Shown piece by piece: positions 1 to 10,145 of a stretch of DNA of 64,000 nt. The position numbers and the translations under genes are program-made. Within the stretch, counting starts at the first letter, position 1; each line of letters begins with the position of its first letter. Under the pieces are notes generated by a model. That model was not told the origin of the DNA. It did not search any database and was given only the letters and a program-made list of their open reading frames with translations. This DNA is from Thermothelomyces thermophilus ATCC 42464. Taxonomy: Eukaryota; Ascomycota; Sordariomycetes; Sordariales; Chaetomiaceae. The stretch is from contig NC_016473.1 in the NCBI RefSeq assembly GCF_000226095.1, positions 2,170,001-2,234,000 of the forward strand, given 5' to 3'.

Positions 1-724
1 AAACGTTTGCCGCACCACTGAAGTACATCTAGATGTTGCACACAGGCAGCTGGTCGATCGCGGGTCTCGGTCTGAGGAAAGCCCACCGTGCTAACTGCTT
101 GATGACTTCTTGCTTGTATGTCCACTTTAGCAACAAGAAGATACCATGAAAGGGTCTGGGTTTGGGATTGTAAGACAAGCACACTGCAGTATGTACATGC
201 AAACCTCTCCTCCGTGCCATATTCTTAACATCTTAAACCCTTAGTTTTGTCTGTCATCCGTTCGGATTTAGAGTAGTTATCTCGGGGGCTGCTTGCCACC
301 CCCAGGGGCTCTGCTTATCCTCGTTGCCCCAGAGACCAGTTCAGTCCGGGTAAGGGTTAACTAAGTTCGCACACACGCATGCTGCGCAGCGGTGGCGCCC
401 GAAGTCCGGGGCCGTGCGGCCGGGGCGTCGGTGCCCATGGCTTAACTACATCGGAGTTGACCCGCAGCGCGCCGATGCCGCTAATTTAGCTGCCGAGCAC
501 GCAACTGCAGCCGACCCTGCCCGTTTTCAAGCGCCTTTCAGTCACATCTATCTTTCAGGATTTTTTCCTCTGCAGGGGAACCACCGGCTTATTTTCTCAC
601 TTTTACATATCCCGCCATCCATTTCTTTGCTTGCTTTTTTCTTTTTTTTTTTCATTTCGTGCCTTCCTCTTTTTTTTTTTCATTCCATTCCCTCCCATCC
701 GACCCTCGCAGCTAAAAACGAACG
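1..724. other. Upstream region and leader of the MFS transporter gene
   Basis: No gene is supportable here. The last 180 bases before the start codon at 725 are strongly pyrimidine-rich, with several T runs (about 635-652 and 670-682) and a TCTGCAG acceptor-like site near 575. This looks like a fungal 5' leader, possibly with a leader intron. No TATA box stands out. Confidence 0.6.
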
Positions 725-2806
725 ATGGGCTCCATTGGCGCTACGGATCCCCGAACGGGCCTTCCGGACAACTCGCTCTCGGCACATGTTCATGTGGACG
801 AACGGACTCCCCTCCTCCACCAACCCGGTCACGATGCAACCCAACCGTCACCATCACCCGGAGCGGGGCCGGAGCAGGGAGGAAGAGGAGGAGGAGGAGT
901 AGAAGAAGAAGAAGAGAGGACGGTCATCCCGACGGCGCCGCTCTCGCGCGCGCGGCTCTGGCTGACGCTCGGGGCGACCTACGTGGGCGTCTTCCTCGGC
1001 GCCGTCGACAGCTCCATCATGGCGACCCTGTCGGCGCCCATCGCGAGCGAGTTCCGCTCGCTCAGCCTGCTGTCGTGGCTGGCCACCGCCTACCTGATCG
1101 CCAACGCCACCTGCCAGCCGCTCTCGGGCCGCCTGACCGACATCTTCGGCCGCGGCCCGGGCCTCGTCTTCAGCAACGCCGCCTTCGCCCTCGGAAACCT
1201 CATCTGCGGCCTCGCCCGCGGCGGGCCCGCCATGATCCTCGGCCGCGTCGTCGCCGGCGTCGGCGGCGGCGGCCTCATGAGCATCAGCACCTTCCTCGCC
1301 TCCGACCTCGTCCCGCTCAAGAAGAGGGGGGTTGTCCAGGGCGTCGGCAACATTGCGTACGGGTGAGTGACTGAGCCGTGACTTGGGACATCATTCGACT
1401 AGGAGGGGGAAGGAAATGGTTTTTTTTCTAAAAAAAAAAAAAGAAAAAGAAAAAGAAAAGAAATCCGTATTCCCTGAATAAATGGATTGCTGATGCTTGG
1501 AGTCCGTCCCTCTTCTTCTTTTTGGGCGGAGGAGGATTACAGGTCTGGTGCGATGCTGGGCGGTGTGCTGGGCGGCTTCATCAACGACACCTCGTCGTGG
1601 GGCTGGCGCTTGGCCTTCCTCCTTCAGGTGCCCGTCATCGTGGTGTCGGGTCTCCTGGTATGGTACCTCGTGGATGTGCCCCCCAAGATCTCCAACAAGT
1701 CGCTCCTGGCCCGCATTGACTATGGCGGCTCGTTCTTGACCGTCGGCTTTCTGGTCCTGGTGCTTCTTGGCCTCAACGCCGGCGGCAACCTGGTGCCCTG
1801 GACCGATCCCCTGGTCCTGGTTACCCTCCCTCTGGGCGCCATCATGCTGCTTGCCCTCGTGTGGTGGGAGAGCCGCGCGAAGCAGCCCATCGTTCCCGTG
1901 CGCCTGCTCCTGGAACGCACAGTGCTCATGTCCTGCGTCTCCTGCTTCTCGTGGTATGTCTTTTTGTTCTTCTCGACATCAACCCCCCCTTCCTTTTTCC
2001 AAAGAAAATAAAAATCAATATAAAAAAGAAGAAGAAGAAGAGAAGGAGGAAGAAGAGGAGGAGGAGGAAAGAAAGAAAGAAAGAAAGAAAGAAAAAACCG
2101 AGAGAGATGGCTGACAGAGGCTAGCACGATGGTCATGATGATGATCCTGTACTACGTTCCCCTCTACCTCCAGGTGCTCGGCCACTCGGCCACACAGGCC
2201 GGCCTCCGCATCCTGGCCTCGTCCTTTGGTGTGTCTGTCTCGTCCATAGGATGCGGTTACATCATGAAGAAGACGGGCAAGTACGTAGGCCTCGGCATCA
2301 GCGTGCTCGTCGTGTACACCGTCGCCGTCTCCCTCGTGGTGACGCTCGACGCCGCCGCGCCCGCCTGGGTCCCCTTCGTCGCCATGGCGCTCCTCGGCGC
2401 GGCCTACGGCGGCATGCTCACCGTCACCCTCCTCGCCTGCATCGCCGCCGTCGACCACTCCCACCAGGCCGTCATCACGTCCGCCACGTACCTCTTCCGC
2501 TCCGTGGGCGCCACGCTCGGCATCACGGTCGCCTCGGCCGTCTACCAGAACATCCTCCGCCGCCGGCTCTGGGACCGCTTCGGCGACCTGCCGGGCGCCG
2601 CCGACGAGATCGAGCGCATCCGCGACGACCTCGGCGAGCTCGACCGCTTGCCCGACGGTTGGTACCAAGGCGTCATCGACTCCTTCATGGAGGCCTTCCG
2701 GGGCGTGTGGGTCATGGCCCTCGCCTTGACCGTCGCCGGCCTGATCAGCATCTCGTTCGTGAAGCAGCACAAGCTGCACGCGAACCTGGCCCGGCAGGAT
2801 GATTGA
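725..2806 (+). CDS. MFS transporter, DHA2/vacuolar basic amino acid transporter-like
   Basis: This is a major facilitator of the 14-helix drug:H+ antiporter type, closest in layout to fungal vacuolar amino acid transporters (yeast Vba, S. pombe Fnx1). Exons are 725-1362, 1543-1953 and 2125-2806, giving 576 residues. Both introns join in phase: the first splice restores the glycine-rich motif C (GSGAMLGGVLGGF), and the second has a CTAG acceptor. The N-terminal 60 residues are cytosolic and carry ERTPLL at 26-31, an acidic dileucine signal of the kind that sorts proteins to the vacuole, followed by short Gly and Glu runs. Motif D1 (VDSSIMATLSAPIA) and motif A (GRLTDIFGRGPG) follow. The ATG has a purine-favourable context and a pyrimidine-rich leader. 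Vacuolar basic amino acid export is inferred from family and sorting signal; a multidrug exporter is the alternative. Confidence 0.85.
2025..2096 (+). repeat. Purine-only microsatellite in MFS intron 2
   Basis: GAA, GAG and GAAA units run without a pyrimidine for about 70 bases inside the second intron, ending in a pure GAAA tandem. The intron is therefore unusually purine-rich close to its acceptor. Confidence 0.85.
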
Positions 2807-3197
2807 ACCACGGGGAGCGGGGAAGGGCGGAATTGGAAACGACGGTTTATTTTGGTTGCGGCCGCAAAACTCAAAGCGTTGGCGTTCACTAGACAGGGTT
2901 TATATAAAAGCACATACGAAGAAGATACATACTCGCACGAGAGAGAGAGTACCTTGGAAGCTTTCGCAGATTTGATCGTCCATCAACCTCACAGTCATGG
3001 ATCACATATACAAGATTCCCCCTTCCCGTTACTACTGCCGAACGCCATGCTTCGTCCCTGACACCAAAGGCAAAAACAACAGCCGATCACCGCAATGCCA
3101 ATTCAACCATCCACTGTTTAATTAAACCGTCCATTCTCATCATTTCCACGCCGCGGCTCTCACACCCCTCACACCCTCACTCACTCACTCACTGGTA
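2807..3197. other. Convergent intergenic spacer (MFS / tof1)
   Basis: This is a 391-bp space between two converging stop codons. It holds the 3' untranslated parts of both genes. A short TCAC tandem lies near 3170-3192. Nothing else is seen. Confidence 0.6.
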
Positions 3198-3530
3198 TCA
3201 CTCCTCATCGCTACTCTCCACAATGAAACCCGCCCTGGCCCTCGGCCGACCCCTAGTCGCTGCCTTGGCGACGGGCACGTCGTCATCCTCGTCCCCCATC
3301 CCGTCCGCTCGCTCTCCCGCCTTCTCGGCGGCCGCATCGGCAGTCTGGCGACCGGGGCTGGACGACAAGGGCGTGTCGTTGGTAACGGCGCCGTCCTTGC
3401 TAGACTGCGTAGAGTCCATGGCGTCGTCCGCGCCGGTCATGTCTTCGTCTTCGTCTTCGTCGCTGCTGATCTCCGCGGCTTTGTTTTTCTTCTTCTGTGT
3501 CGTTCTCCGTCGCTTATTCGGCCTCCTCGC

Positions 3531-3561
<31 letters not shown>

Positions 3562-6500
3562 CCGCTCTCGCTCTCGGCCGTGGCACCGTCATCATCTTGA
3601 TCATCATCGGAGAGGGCGTCGCCGTCGCTGTCGCCATCATCGCCGACCGACTTCCTCTTCCTTCCCCGCCTTGCTCCCCCGTCCTCTCCGTCTTCCCCGT
3701 CGCTCGCGGCAGCGCCGAGACCGAGCAGCTCCTCCCACAGCTCGACCCCGACCCCGGACGGGCGGCTCCCGCTCACCAGCCCGAAGCTGGCGTCCTTGGC
3801 GGCCTGCCGCTCGCGCTCGCGCGCAAAGAACTCGCGGTCCGCCTCCTTGTTCCCCTCCCAGTCCGAGTCGTCCTCGCGCAGGTCGACGTACATGGCGCTC
3901 TTGATCCGGCGCGCCCGCTCGCGCTCCTTCTTGCGGCGGGCGCGCGCCCGGGCCTCGCGCTGCTCGTCCGTCTCGGCCTCGTCGCTCCCGCGCCGGCGCC
4001 GCCTCTTCCTCTTCGGCGGCGGCGGCGGCTCGTCCTCTGCCGTGCGCTTGCGCGTCGTCGGCCCGCCACGGGGGAAGAGGATCCCGGCCCCGTCGTCGTC
4101 GTCTTCTTCCGATCCGTCGTTGATGAAGTCGTTGATGCCGTTGTCGCCCCCATCGTCGTCATGGGCGGCCCGCCTGCGCGCGGCGGATTTGCGGCGGAGT
4201 TGGTCCTCGGCGAGCTCGCCGTCTTCGAAAGTAGGCGGGTTGAACTCGGCCTGGTTGATGAGGGAGATGGTTTCCTTGAGCGAGTCGGCGGGGATGCTGC
4301 CCGGAACGACCCAGACGGAGTCCGGTGTCTCGTCAAGGGTCGGGGCGAGGCGCTCCAGGCCGACCAGTTTCATGAGGAGGCGGAGGTGCGGGTTCTTGAA
4401 CATGGCCGCCCGGCGGGCGTCATTGTCCGGGCGTATTGTGGCGTGAGGGGCGACCTTCGCCGCGCCCGTCTCGACCGTTCCGCCTGCTGCTTCGCCGTCC
4501 AGCCCGTCCGCTGCCCGCGCCTTTTCCGCCTCTTCCCATGCGCGCCGCTCGCTCTCCGCTTCAGTGAGCTGCTTCTTCAACCAGTCCAGATGGTCTGTCT
4601 GGTTCCTATCGATCAGGACACCCACGACAATGGCGATCTGCCGCTCCCGGTCGACTTCGCGCTTGAACTCGAGCTCGGCGGCCGGTCTCGGATTGCTGGA
4701 AACCGTTTGCTTCTCGTGGCCGTACTCGAGATAGTGGGCTGTGCTGTTGATCTTGGAGAAGAGAAGCTCGGTGAAGAGGGCCGGGCGTTCCGCCAGCTTC
4801 TTGATGCATTTCCTGAGGATCTGCTTGACCAGCTCTTCCCACTCTCCGTACATGGACGAGTTCTTATCGAGCGGCTCCGGGCCCTTGATCATGTGGTAGA
4901 AAAGGTGGATGATGTCCAGGCGGAAGAGCATGACGCTCATGTCCTGCTTGAAGGCTAGCCGGAAGAAATACCGGTGGGCTCGCTTCAGCTGGGAGTCATC
5001 CAGGTCTCGGTAGTACTTGGTAAAGGTGACAAACGTGTCGACCACGCCTTGCGGGACGAACCTCAAGGAGAATCGCTTGAAGTCAAACTTTCGCTCCTGG
5101 CTCGTCTTCTCCGCCTGCCTCTCGTCGTCTGCCGAGTCGTCCTCGGCGTCGTCTTGGTCCTCATCTCCGCCGTCATCACCTGCAGCTTTGTTGGCGGCCT
5201 TCTTTCTCCGCCTCCTCCTCTTGCGGGACCGGACTTGGAGGTCGACATTCTGCTTCGAGTATGCCTCAAGAATGCGGACGAAGGTGTGGGTGAGCTCGGT
5301 GCAAGCGTCAAGGTATTCGAATCCCTGGTCCTTGTACGTCCGAACAATATTGGCTATCGCGTCATGCGTCGTCTCCTCGTAGAACAGCCGGCTGAGGATG
5401 TTGTCGGCGATCTCCTCGTCCTCTTCGTTGCCCGAGGCGAACATTTCCTGTACTGTGAGAAGGATCTGGGTAAAGCAGCGCATGACAGTGGTGAGTAGCC
5501 GCCAGTCCTTGTCGCCGTAAGCCCGATTCAGGGCCCGGTTCAGAGTGATGAACATTTCCTGATTGAGCACCTCGGCAACGAGATTGAAGCTCCCCACATC
5601 GTCCTCGGCCGACGGCTTCTTCGAGTCGTTCTTAGCCTTCCTGCGCATCCTCTCTGCCTCCAGGAACCAAGCCACCAGGTAGAAGAACTGGCTGCTGTGG
5701 GACGGAAGCACGTGGGGTGCTTCGCGATCGATGGACCTTCGTACATGCGAGAATAAAGGGTTGAAGCCGGAGTCGAGGAAGTCGGAGACGAAAGACTGCA
5801 ATTGCTGGCGGGCTCTCTCGTCGAGCGATACGGGCGGGCCCAAGTCTTTTGGCTCCATGTCTTCTCTCCTGGCGCGCCTGGGGGGCCTGAAGCTCTTGCT
5901 GTTGTCCATCTTCCTCTCACGGGTCGCAGCATCGAGCAGGGCGTCCTGGCCGGAAACGGTCGCGAGCTTGCCGCTCTCGCGCTTGACCCAGATCATGGTC
6001 CCGAACCGGCTGTGCCGTGTCGGCGCGTTCTTGCTGTACGACCTCAGCATGGCAGCCTCCTTCTTCATGGCGGCCGTCAGTTCGTCCTCCTTCATCTTGT
6101 GCAGCCGCTTCTCGCTCACAAAGAGCTTGCTCGAGTCCACCCGCTTGACGAGGTGGAAGATGATCTCCATGACGATGACGTCCTCGGTCCGGAAGTCCTC
6201 GCCCATGTTGGACGCAATGGTCAGGATGGTCAGGAAGATGTCCTGGAAGGAGAAGGCATCTATCAGGGCGGACCGCGAGATCTGTGTCTCATCGCCCTCG
6301 TACTTGACGCCCGGGGGCGGAGCGATCATGGCAATGTTGCGCAAGAAGTACAGCATCAACTTGATGATACCCTGGTCGCGGGCCGACCGATCTCCGATGG
6401 GAATGGCCATGGACGGCAGCGCTACCCTCACGGCGGTGCCGAGGATAGGGGCGGCGTCAAAGTTGATGATGGCGCGTTTGTAGCCGAGCTGGGCGAGCTG

Positions 6501-6966
6501 CAAGACGGGGAGGTGGCGGTGGTGGTTGACGGTCATGGTCTCGCGGTCTTTCTCGATGGGCCAGGTGAGCGGCACCATGACTTCCAAGCAAGCCAGGGCG
6601 ATGCGAGCCTTGTACTTGCTGCTGTCGTTGGGCGACCACAGCGCCAGGATGTGTAGGAGATCGGAGCCGACGAGGTTAGCTTCGGCCAGACACCGGGCGA
6701 CGTCCATCCGGTTTGTCTTCTCGTCGTAGAAGCGGATCCATTTCTTGAGGTCGCGGAGCACCTCGAGGGCGTCGTCTCCGAGTTTATAGCCGTCATCGTC
6801 GTCCAGACTGTAGCCGCCGAGCTAGACAGACAAACAAACAAACATGTCAGCATGGACCGATTACAGTCATCAAAGGACCGAAGTCGCAGCATACGGCAGA
6901 CACGAGGCTGGTGATATGCGCCCGGACCTGTGGGTGCACGGTATCGTTGTTGAGCTCGTCCTCCAT
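3198..6966 (-). CDS. tof1: Topoisomerase 1-associated factor 1 (Tof1/Swi1, Timeless family)
   Basis: The product is a nuclear replication-fork protection factor. In the family it pairs with Csm3/Swi3, holds the fork with the helicase, and supports checkpoint signalling and fork pausing. Exons on the minus strand are 6966-6895 and 6821-3198, giving 1231 residues, the usual size. The start is a 24-residue exon (MEDELNND...); the splice joins SLVSA to LGGYSLDD, just ahead of the well conserved [18 protein letters not shown] stretch. The Timeless domain covers roughly residues 30-330. The C-terminal third is charged and low in complexity: nuclear-localisation-like KRKRRRRR, acidic runs, and a serine tract encoded by a GAC/GTC triplet repeat at 3533-3562. 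It converges on the MFS gene and diverges from the dehydrogenase at 7519, whose shared promoter has two ACGCGT boxes. Confidence 0.95.
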
Positions 6967-7518
6967 CTTTACGAACCGAGATCAAGGCGAATCCAGAAAA
7001 GGTTCGAGATCTGACATGTGTGGCCACGCGTCACTCCGAATCCTGTCAAGCACCTGCGATCGATCTGGGCGTTGACATGGACTCGTAGATGTGTGAATGG
7101 TGTTGAATTGGATGGTGGGTAGCCAGTCTACTACACTCGAGCATTTTGCTTGGCCTGAGACGCGCAAACGCGTCGGACCGGGTCTGTCAATTAATCAATC
7201 AATTGACGCGACCGGCGCGTTTACACTAGGCCTGCTACGCTAAAAGAGTACTATTAAGTTGCGTACAGTGTATTCTACGGTGTGGAATTGCTGATTTCAT
7301 GCATATTTGTCAAGCTACGCACTGTGCCGGCGCCCGCTCATGCTCGGCACACATGTGCTTCTTGTGCCCCACTACGTCAGTCGGGGAGCAAGGATCAATG
7401 GCCGAGGTTAACCGCTCTCTCTCGGTGTTATGTAAGGATCACTTGGGAAGTTGCTCTCGGACCTTCATCGAGCCCTCTGTCACTTCGCAAGTCGGGATTG
7501 TTTTCTTGATTCTCAACA
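6967..7518. promoter_or_regulatory. Divergent promoter of tof1 and 3-hydroxyacyl-CoA dehydrogenase
   Basis: These 552 bp separate two start codons that point away from each other. Two exact ACGCGT hexamers lie at 7026-7031 and 7168-7173, with a related GCGCGTTT at about 7214-7221. ACGCGT is the MluI cell-cycle box bound by MBF in yeasts, which drives S-phase genes and would suit tof1. The match is by sequence only; the hexamer also occurs elsewhere in the window. Confidence 0.5.
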
Positions 7519-8736
7519 ATGGCTGCTCCAATGATGTTGGCACGGCAGGCACTCCGGCTCTCGAGTCGCGTAAGATACTTTAGCTCCACGGCTGCGCGAC
7601 CAGCCGCCGAGGTCAAGCGATTGGGTGTCGTTGGCGCTGGGCAAATGGTACGTACGGACTGAGCTTTTGTCTTTTTATTCCCATCTCCTTTCTTCATTTC
7701 TTCCTTTTTTTTAACCTTTCCTTTTTTTTACCTTTCCTTTTTTTTCTTGCTTCTCGACCATCTTATATATATATATTTTTTTCCCTCCGTTCGTTACCAT
7801 GGCATCACTGACATGGCGACTGCCTCCAGGGTCTCGGCATTGCATTGGTGGCCGCTCAGAAGGCCCAGGTGCCGGTAACGCTGGTCGACTCGTCACAAGC
7901 TTCCCTGGACAAGGGACTAGCCTTTGCAGGTTGGTGAGAGCCGGCAGTCATTGAGGAACCTGGGAGCCCACCAGCTAAACAACATCTGTTTCTTCCTCAC
8001 AGAGAAGCTCCTCGCCAAGGACGTCTCCAAGCAGCGCATCACCCAGGAACAGGCCGACGCCACCCGCGCCCTGCTCCAGCCCACCACCTCCATCGACGAC
8101 CTCTCGCCCGTAGACTTCGTCATCGAGGCCGTGCCCGAGATCCCCGAGCTCAAGTTTGACATCTTCGCCAAGCTCGCCGAGATCTGCCCCAAGCACGCCA
8201 TCCTGGCCACCAACACCTCGTCCATCCCCATCACCCGCATCGCCGCCGCCACCGCCCGCGGCAACCCGAACGACACCTCCAACAGCTCACGCGTCGTATC
8301 CACCCACTTCATGAACCCGGTCCCCGTCCAGAAGGGCGTCGAGATCATCTCGGGCCTCCAGACCTCGCCCGAGACGCTCGACACGGCCATCGAGTTCTGC
8401 AAGCGCATGGGCAAGATCCCCTCCGTCTCGGCCGACTCCCCGGGCTTCCTGGCCAACCGCATCCTGATGCCCTACATCAACGAGGCCATCATCTGCCTCG
8501 AGACGGGCGTCGGTGACCGTGACTCCATCGACGCCATCATGAAGAACGGCACCAACGTGCCCATGGGGCCCCTGCAGCTCGCCGACTTCATCGGCCTCGA
8601 CACCTGCCTGGCCATCATGAAGGTTCTTCACACCGAAACGGGCGACTCCAAGTACCGCCCCAGCGTGCTTCTGCGGAACATGGTCGACGCCGGCTGGCTG
8701 GGCAAGAAGAGCGGCAGGGGCTTCTACGAGTATTAG
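7519..8736 (+). CDS. 3-hydroxyacyl-CoA dehydrogenase, mitochondrial (HADH-type)
   Basis: The enzyme oxidises L-3-hydroxyacyl-CoA to 3-ketoacyl-CoA with NAD+, the third step of beta-oxidation. Exons are 7519-7647, 7830-7929 and 8003-8736, giving 320 residues, normal for the stand-alone enzyme. The N-terminus is arginine-rich and lacks acidic residues for 30 positions, as in a mitochondrial presequence; the C-terminus (FYEY) is not a peroxisomal signal. The first splice completes the Rossmann fingerprint GAGQMGLG at 39-46. A catalytic pair fits His178 (STHFMNP) and Glu190, spaced 12 apart as in the animal enzyme. NTSSIPIT and the C-terminal GRGFYEY are family landmarks. The donor of intron 2 (GTTGGT) is weak but is the only one that keeps phase. 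A hydroxybutyryl-CoA dehydrogenase specificity is possible. Confidence 0.92.
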
Positions 8737-10121
8737 AGGGCTCGATCCGCTCCTTGTCTTCCGATACGACCACACATGCACGCACGCACGCACGCAAGCA
8801 CGCGCGCTAGCGAGCAACAACGACGGCGGGACGGAAGAAGCAATGTGACCTCAAACCTCTCAGAAGGACAGGCAGGTCCTTGGGCTTCTCACGAACCTGG
8901 GTGGAGGGGTATGGAGAAAACCTGGCTGTTGCATGTTTTGGATATCTTGTCTTGCAAGCGCAAGTACGAACCGCCTCGCGAACGGCTTACGGCGCCAGAA
9001 CTCTCTCGAGTACGAGCGTCTTGCAGCTGTCAGCCACCGTCTGGAGCCGCGGTCCCCGTATTTTGAGATGTTCTCTCATGTACAGTAATATATACTGGCA
9101 GCCATTGAACCAGGCGAACAAGTGGTCCACAAATGTGAATGCACAACCGTCTGTGTTACCTCAGTCTACAATATCCCCAAACGAAAAGCAAAGGTCGATG
9201 ATGCGGAGCCGTCTTCGTTGCCCTGTCGAGGCCCGCCTTCATGGGTAACCGAGTACAGAACATACAGGAACCCAGTTTTCCATATTACGTCCCCGCAGTC
9301 TGATTCAATTTCTCCCCGCAAACCATCGGCACTCAAGATCTTGGGAGGGGGGTGAGATAATGGCGTGGAAAAACCAGGGAGTCTACATCACCACACCAAC
9401 GTAGCCTTTCCTCTGCCAAGTTCCGGAGTATCTTCAGTGAGCCCCATTGCTCGGTCCGACAGCGACTTGATTGCTAGTGCAACTGACGGTGGAGTACTAA
9501 TTACCCTGACAGCCCCGGCAGCCCGGGATAGGCCCAGGTCTGGCTGGATTCCTCCGGTGCCAGCAGGCGGAATCGACGGTGAAAGCTGTGGTTCGACAAT
9601 GCCATGACGCTTGCCCACAACACTACCGAAGGATTCCAACCCCTATACACCAATTGCACCCTCCGGCCTTCCGATCCTGGGGCGGACAGGCAAGCCCCGC
9701 GTGCGCGCGAGAGAGGAAGGGGGTGGGGGACAAAGCTCAGTGAAAGGAGGTTCGATATGGGCATTCCCCCCCTTGACATCTCACCGGAATGCGCGGCTCT
9801 CGGGTTCCGGCTAGCCCGTCTCCTTCACCCAGGGCCTCATGTATCTCCCGCCAAGTATCGGCATCTCAGCGGGGTCCCAGGCCAGCTCTCGTCACGGGCT
9901 ACCTGCCGTATCCCACGCACCCCCCGCGGGCGCCTTACCCTCCTTCACGGGTGTCGATACAAGCTGCTGGGGTGGCAAGCCAAGGAAGCGGACAAAGTTC
10001 CCATAACTGCCAGGTCCAGGCCACACGCGGAGAAGCGGAATTGTTGATCTCTGGGCGCCAAACACAAGGATAGTCACCCGCCCCCGCAACCTGCATGGCT
10101 TATGGTGGCCACCACATGTAT

Positions 10122-10145
10122 GTACGGAGTACAAGTACTCCGTAC
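10122..10145. repeat. Perfect inverted repeat built on TACGGAGTA
   Basis: GTACGGAGTAC and its exact reverse complement GTACTCCGTAC are separated by AA. The arms contain the 9-mer TACGGAGTA that recurs between genes through the window. Confidence 0.9.

Noticed and set aside
3597-4958. 453-codon open frame on the plus strand opposite tof1
   Set aside because: It mirrors the GC-rich third positions of the conserved tof1 gene, and has no domain or splice context.
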